From Desulfatiglans anilini DSM 4660 (lineage in GTDB: Bacteria; Desulfobacterota; DSM-4660; Desulfatiglandales; Desulfatiglandaceae), in assembly GCF_000422285.1 (NCBI RefSeq), contig NZ_AULM01000010.1:54338-118337 (forward strand): DNA of 64,000 nucleotides. The letters are read 5' to 3'. A program made the position numbers and the translations under genes. This document shows positions 60,540 through 64,000 of the stretch, in pieces (positions within the stretch are counted from its first letter, which is position 1; every line of letters begins with the position of its first letter). Below the pieces are notes generated by a model. That model worked only from the letters and a program-made list of their open reading frames with translations. It was not told where the DNA came from and made no database searches.

Positions 60540-60569
60540 TGGCCCCCGGGATGGTAGGGGCCATTTTTT
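60540..60569 (+). terminator. Rightward-facing terminator before the initiator gene
   Basis: TGGCCCC and GGGGCCA with a ten-base loop are followed by TTTTTT on the plus strand, opposite to the genes around it. A rightward transcript, such as an antisense RNA started within the initiator gene, would end here. On the leftward strand it forms the same hairpin in the leader. Confidence 0.55.
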
Positions 60570-60615
60570 CGTCGGCTTCCCAGACCGACGCGAGGGGATG
60601 TCAAGCGGCTGAAGT

Positions 60616-60822
60616 TCATTCGGTTGCGGCGCACTGATGGGTGTCGGGCACAATTCGCCGCGCATACGCGAAGCGCTCAAGATCCTCTTCCGTGTAGCGG
60701 ATCGACCGTTCCCCGACAACGAAATACACCGGACCTTTGCCGAGATGCCGCCAGTTCCGAAGCGTTTGCACTTTGACGTTAAGCCATTCCGCTCCTTGCT
60801 TTTCGTTCAAGAAATGTCGCAT
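60616..60822 (-). CDS. Excisionase/AlpA-like HTH protein
   Basis: A 68-residue HTH_17-type protein: FLNEKQGAEWLNVKVQTLRNWRHLGKGPVYFVVG and SIRYTEEDLERFAYARR, the standard excisionase/MerR-like form. GGAGG precedes ATG 60822. Likely a directionality factor or regulator for excision and replication genes. Confidence 0.8.
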   Translation of the reverse strand: MRHFLNEKQGAEWLNVKVQTLRNWRHLGKGPVYFVVGERSIRYTEEDLERFAYARRIVPDTHQCAATE

Positions 60823-60841
60823 GGTAAAACCTCCTAGAAAT

Positions 60842-60880
60842 AAAAAAGCACGTTAATCTTGAGGGTCAAGATAACGTGCT
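60842..60880 (-). terminator. Strong terminator after the 205-aa gene
   Basis: On the minus strand AGCACGTTATCTTGA and TCAAGATTAACGTGCT pair over 15 bp with one bulge, followed by TTTTTTA. It separates the integrase-side genes from the excisionase gene. Confidence 0.75.
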
Positions 60881-60956
60881 AAAGTACTGCAATCAATAGA
60901 CAAATCGACGTTTAAGCGGTATGAACGGCGCTTAAACCGCTTGAACGGTGTTTTAT

Positions 60957-61574
60957 CTACTTCGTATTTTCTGCCAGGACCTCATTCATCAACCGTCTTA
61001 CTGCATTGACGTCCGTGTATTGCATTTCGTCCTTATTAAGAAGGTCCATCAATTCACGAGCGGTATTTCTCGTTTTCTCAAAATCTCGTTCTTTAAGGTA
61101 ATTATAGACAATTTCTTTATTAGAATTTCGACGTTCAGACTTGGTTGCGACGTTAGCTCTGTTCCGGTTGCTGGTTTCATGCGCTGCGACTGCGTATCCT
61201 GCGGCAAAACTTGTAACAACTATATAATTGACGCTTTTAGCCAAGCTATCAACTGCACTAGCTAGTTTTTCATACGCATCTAAAAGTTCATTATTATCAA
61301 TAAAAAAGAGAGGATTTTCTTCATGAAATTTTCTAATTGTATCTAAGCATTTGTCAAACATTATCCATGCATTACTAATTTCTAAAATGACATTTTCACC
61401 TTCTAACGGGTATTTATCCCTATTTCCAAAAAGGACACGAATATTTCCAGCAAGATATTCAACTGGGTTAAAACATTTTGAAACATTCTTAACATTATTC
61501 TTCAGCACTCTGGTAGTTTCCTCAATCAGGCTCTCAACTTCCTCATGCCGCTCTTTTTCGTCCATCATCCGCAT
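60957..61574 (-). CDS. AT-rich hypothetical cargo gene
   Basis: A 205-residue, mainly helical protein with no recognised family, with clearly lower GC than all neighbours, so it probably came from a different source. A middle VDSLAKSVNYIVVTSFAAGYAVAAH stretch could be a weak membrane segment. It lies between integrase and excisionase genes with its own terminator. ATG 61565 (second in the frame) is an alternative start. This is the position where phage-satellite cargo, such as defence genes, is often found. Confidence 0.6.
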   Translation of the reverse strand: MRMMDEKERHEEVESLIEETTRVLKNNVKNVSKCFNPVEYLAGNIRVLFGNRDKYPLEGENVILEISNAWIMFDKCLDTIRKFHEENPLFFIDNNELLDAYEKLASAVDSLAKSVNYIVVTSFAAGYAVAAHETSNRNRANVATKSERRNSNKEIVYNYLKERDFEKTRNTARELMDLLNKDEMQYTDVNAVRRLMNEVLAENTK

Positions 61575-61674
61575 CCGCCCCCTTCACGGTCCCTGAAGTT
61601 TTCCGGCGGAAGGCGGCCAGGGTCGCCGCCGTTCGTCTCCGGGGATCAGCCGGAGACTATCCGCCGAAACTGGG

Positions 61675-62847
61675 TTATTTCTTCAAGCTGACGAGTTTCC
61701 CCGTCTTGGTGTCGGGCTCAAGCGTCTCATTCAGGCGCTTAATGGCCCCCTGGAGCACGTTTTCACCTAAATGGCTATACCTGCTCGTCATTGAAAAATT
61801 GGCATGGCCCAAGAGCTCTTTGACCGTGTAAAGGTCCGTTCCCTGTTCAACCAGCCAAGAGGCATGACTGTGCCTGCATGTGTGAAAGCAAACGCGCTGT
61901 CGGGGGTCCTCAATGCCTTGGTTAAAGCCCAGCGTTGCCACAACCCGGTTGAAGGTATCGCTCATTTGAACAATTTTCTTTCCTTCGCGGCCGGGGAAAA
62001 CAAGGTCAGTCGGCGCGCCTTCCCATCGGCTTTCAAACATGGCCTTCACTCGGTCCGTCATAAACACAACGCGGTTTCGTCCTGACTTGGTATCCTTAAT
62101 GGCAACCGTGCCCCTGGAAATGTCCACGTCGCCCCATTGCAAGCTGAAAATTTCCCCCGCCCGCAGTCCTGTATGGAGTGAAACCAGGGCCATATCATGG
62201 ACGTCCGTGCTTTTCTTTGCTAATTCGTCCAGAAGACTTTCAGCTTCCCCTTTCGTCAGGTAGCGCATTCGGCGGTTGTCTTGGATCGAAGGCTTTTTGA
62301 CTTTGGAAATAGGGCTTTCCCCATTGTAGAAGTCGTGAGTCTTTGCGTAATTGTAAACTTGCCTTACGAGGGCTAAGGCGTAATGGACGCTTCGAGGCGC
62401 ACGGCCGGCCTTCGCCATGTCTGACTTGATGCGTTCCAGATGAAAAGCGGAGACGTCGGGCAGGGCCTTGCTTCCGATAACAGGATCGACCCAAAGACGA
62501 AACAAGGCGTCCTCGCGGCGCCAGGACTGAGCGTTGCGTTTGGTGGCTTGGCTGTGCGGGAAGTAGTGCTTTTGGAATAAGTCACGGAAAGTCAAAGGTC
62601 GTTTCTTTTTGGCCTCGCGGACCTCTTTCCGAGACTTGCGCTTGCCCTCGATGCGCTCCGCCCTGATGCGGGCAGCCTTCGCCGGGGTCATGGCGTCCTC
62701 GCGCGCCCGCCCGGCTTTTTCCTCAAATTGCTTGCCGTCTTTCCTGAAAACGTAATAGTAGATGCGTTCGGGTTGTCCGTCGCGCCCGGTTCCTTCGACG
62801 TAAAAAACGCCCGGATATTTCGTTGTGAAACGCTCTTTTACAGGCAT
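61675..62847 (-). CDS. int: Tyrosine recombinase / phage-type integrase
   Basis: A 390-residue integrase that recombines attP with the tRNA-Arg att site. An N-terminal arm-binding domain (ERIYYYVFRKDGKQFEEKAGR) and core-binding SAM-like domain are followed by the catalytic domain: first Arg in LVSLHTGLRAGEIFSLQWGD, His-x-x-Arg in CFHTCRHSHAS, His in LLGHANFSMTSRYSHL with the Tyr nucleophile. AGGAGGTGC precedes ATG 62847. Transcribed away from the right attachment repeat. Confidence 0.95.
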   Translation of the reverse strand: MPVKERFTTKYPGVFYVEGTGRDGQPERIYYYVFRKDGKQFEEKAGRAREDAMTPAKAARIRAERIEGKRKSRKEVREAKKKRPLTFRDLFQKHYFPHSQATKRNAQSWRREDALFRLWVDPVIGSKALPDVSAFHLERIKSDMAKAGRAPRSVHYALALVRQVYNYAKTHDFYNGESPISKVKKPSIQDNRRMRYLTKGEAESLLDELAKKSTDVHDMALVSLHTGLRAGEIFSLQWGDVDISRGTVAIKDTKSGRNRVVFMTDRVKAMFESRWEGAPTDLVFPGREGKKIVQMSDTFNRVVATLGFNQGIEDPRQRVCFHTCRHSHASWLVEQGTDLYTVKELLGHANFSMTSRYSHLGENVLQGAIKRLNETLEPDTKTGKLVSLKK

Positions 62848-62870
62848 TACAAGCACCTCCTGTTTTTTCA

Positions 62871-62892
62871 TACCCAGCACTATACCCAGCAC
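62871..62892 (+). repeat. Right copy of integrase-arm-like repeat
   Basis: Same 22 bases as at 53445-53466, directly upstream of the integrase start, in the same direction. Probably an arm-type site or operator for integrase. Confidence 0.5.
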
Positions 62893-63008
62893 AAAGCCCA
62901 TATTATAGGGTAATAAAAGGTAAGTCAATGGGAAATGTAATTGCCTAATACTATGGAAATGCTTATGAAATTATTTGACAGGGTAAAAGGCGGTAAATGT
63001 ACAAGATA

Positions 63009-63072
63009 GGACTTCTAATCCGCAGGTCGGGGGTCCGAGTCCTCCCAGGCGCGCCAGTAAAATCAAGGGGTT
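63009..63072 (+). repeat. Right attachment-site repeat (attR)
   Basis: Identical in all 64 bases to 53340-53403. It includes the 3' half of the tRNA-Arg sequence but not the 5' half, so it is not a functional tRNA. Confidence 0.95.
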
Positions 63073-63098
63073 GCGGTGATGAACTGCAGCCCCTTTTT
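63065..63098 (+). terminator. Chromosomal half of the former tRNA terminator
   Basis: AAGGGGTTGC pairs with GCAGCCCCTT and TTT follows. The left half lies in attR, the right half in chromosomal DNA; before integration this would have been the tRNA-Arg terminator. Confidence 0.7.
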
Positions 63099-63461
63099 GC
63101 TTCTTGCAGCCGTTTTTCCCACTTCTTCACGTTCTATAAAAAGGCTCCGCTGAGAATGCGAGCTTTTATGGATCGGATGACCTCTGCCGTCTAGGCCTTT
63201 CGGGATTCATTTAAAAGAAAGCGCGCTTCTTGTATCGCGAATTAAGCCCCGGATGCAGCCAGGGGAAGCCTGGAATCTATCGAGCCGGCTGTGCCAGGCC
63301 ATGGAAACATGCGGCTGAGGTGCGCCGGATGGATCTAAAATGCCGGTATCTGCATGTGCGAGCGCCTCTGTCGAAGGTATGCGGTAGAGCAGATCAATCT
63401 CACCCGCCTTGCATCCAGCCTTTCTCAAAGGCCTAGAAGAAAAGGATTTCGCAATGGGCCG
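63099..63461. other. Intergenic region, nothing recognised
   Basis: About 360 bases beyond the element, with moderate GC and no supported gene. Small frames on both strands lack ribosome binding sites. Confidence 0.3.
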
Positions 63462-64000
63462 TCAACGCGGCGGAGGTTCGCCGGCTTCATTCCAGCCGCG
63501 CGCCCGGTAATACTCGGCCAGCATCGTGGCCATTTGAGCCTCGGTGATCCCTTTGCCCTCCTCGGGAAGGGCTTCCTGGTGGAAACGGGGAGGGAGATTG
63601 TCGTCCACCCTGGTCCAACCCTCGCGGATGTTGAATCGGCGCGTGTCGTCTTTGACGCTGGCGGCGATGGAGCGCATGGAATCCCGCTCCAATTCAAGCC
63701 CGGTCACGGCTTTGAGAATGGTGGCGAGCTGTTCCCACTGGTAGAGATCCCGGTAAAAGCGGCAGAGGATCAGCGTGTCGAACACGGTCAGGCGGTCTTC
63801 CCAATCGGCGAAGACGGCCGCTTTGCCTTCGATGGTTTCCGAATCGACGATACCGGCCAGCTCCGGCTTGTAGAACGTGGCCCGCAGGTGGCAGGCGCCG
63901 CGCTCCGATGCGCCGTAAGCGAGTCCCATGCCCTTGAGGACACGCGGGTCGTAGCCGGCGGGCTCCAGGCCTTTGACATGGACGGCCTGGTCGGACATTC
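63462..64000 (-). CDS. Aldehyde:ferredoxin oxidoreductase, C-terminal part
   Basis: The gene continues past the right edge; 179 residues are visible. AVHVKGLEPAGYDPRVLKGMGLAYGASERGACHLRATFY matches the third domain of tungsten-containing AOR-family enzymes, including the H-x-R after GAC. These oxidise aldehydes to acids with ferredoxin as acceptor. LILCRFYRDLYQWEQLATIL and the GWTRVDDNLPPRFHQEALPEEG block are the family's C-terminal signatures. Moco/tungsten cofactor synthesis (moaC) occurs in the same window. Confidence 0.92.
   Translation of the reverse strand, partial: MSDQAVHVKGLEPAGYDPRVLKGMGLAYGASERGACHLRATFYKPELAGIVDSETIEGKAAVFADWEDRLTVFDTLILCRFYRDLYQWEQLATILKAVTGLELERDSMRSIAASVKDDTRRFNIREGWTRVDDNLPPRFHQEALPEEGKGITEAQMATMLAEYYRARGWNEAGEPPPR

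Larger units (their letters stand above)
53340..63072. mobile_element. 9.7-kb integrated element in tRNA-Arg, satellite-like
   Basis: Bounded by identical 64-bp direct repeats, with one integrase gene next to the right end. Nearly all genes run leftward: integrase, unknown AT-rich gene, excisionase-like, replication initiator with iterons, AT-hook protein, Zn-ribbon, RHH, bS21-like, HK97 capsid, TerS-like and small unknowns. There is no large terminase, portal, protease, tail or lysis gene by eye. The unit between repeats is 9669 bp. Best reading: an integrated phage satellite, possibly with its own capsid protein, dependent on a helper; alternatively a decayed prophage remnant. Confidence 0.9.

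Noticed and set aside
63009..63084. Second tRNA-Arg gene
   Set aside because: Only the 3' half is present; the 5' acceptor and D arm are missing, so it is the attR duplicate rather than a tRNA.
63207..63428. 73-codon frame beyond attR
   Set aside because: No ribosome binding site, no motif and ordinary intergenic composition.

Overview
The window is a GC-rich bacterial chromosome segment, most likely from a Desulfobacterota/deltaproteobacterial anaerobe. The grounds are inferential: a hisC-cmk-rpsA-sppA string, a Met8-type siroheme enzyme fused in operon order to ccsA and hemA, an SRP RNA of the long deltaproteobacterial form next to an HU gene, a KdsD/lipopolysaccharide context, and the C-terminus of an aldehyde:ferredoxin oxidoreductase at the right edge. 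No rRNA operon and no CRISPR array is visible.

Layout. 1-21000 is ordinary housekeeping and accessory metabolism: a GNAT acetyltransferase and an M20 peptidase, a phosphate-type binding lipoprotein, an M24 peptidase, a secreted ComEA-like protein, a hotdog thioesterase, mscL, a family 2 glycosyltransferase, aconitase, a YfcE-type phosphoesterase, a PDZ protein, UspA, an alcohol dehydrogenase, a flavodoxin, a class II aldolase, an FAH-family protein, an alpha/beta hydrolase and manA. 21000-30300 holds pilD, a YciO/YrdC protein, the hisC-cmk-rpsA-sppA group, HU, SRP RNA and pgeF. 30290-36606 is an RND efflux pair followed by a kdsD gene overlapping a dihydrodipicolinate-synthase-like gene whose Schiff-base lysine seems absent. 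37000-47200 is a signalling stretch: nicotinamidase, MerR/PAS regulator, a large PilZ protein, a hybrid histidine kinase, a methyltransferase and a radical SAM protein. 47298-53241 is a haem/molybdopterin cluster (siroheme dehydrogenase, ccsA, hemA, moaE-like, moaC, SH3 protein, cinA).

53340-63072 is a 9.7-kb integrated element in the 3' half of a tRNA-Arg(UCU) gene, flanked by identical 64-bp direct repeats. It encodes a tyrosine integrase, an excisionase-like protein, a replication initiator with an adjacent iteron array, an HK97-type major capsid protein, a protein resembling P27-family small terminase, a bS21 ribosomal-protein homologue and several small unknown proteins. No large terminase, portal, protease or tail gene is visible. 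This combination suggests a phage satellite that makes its own capsid protein and packaging-specificity subunit and borrows the rest from a helper.

Superimposed on the chromosomal part is a dispersed family of roughly 180-bp imperfect palindromic repeats (at 1, 5266, 6731, 11385, 34471, 41591 and a fragment at 36961), all in or at the edge of intergenic space and mostly just upstream of a gene. These repeats and the satellite-like element are the two most interesting features of the window.
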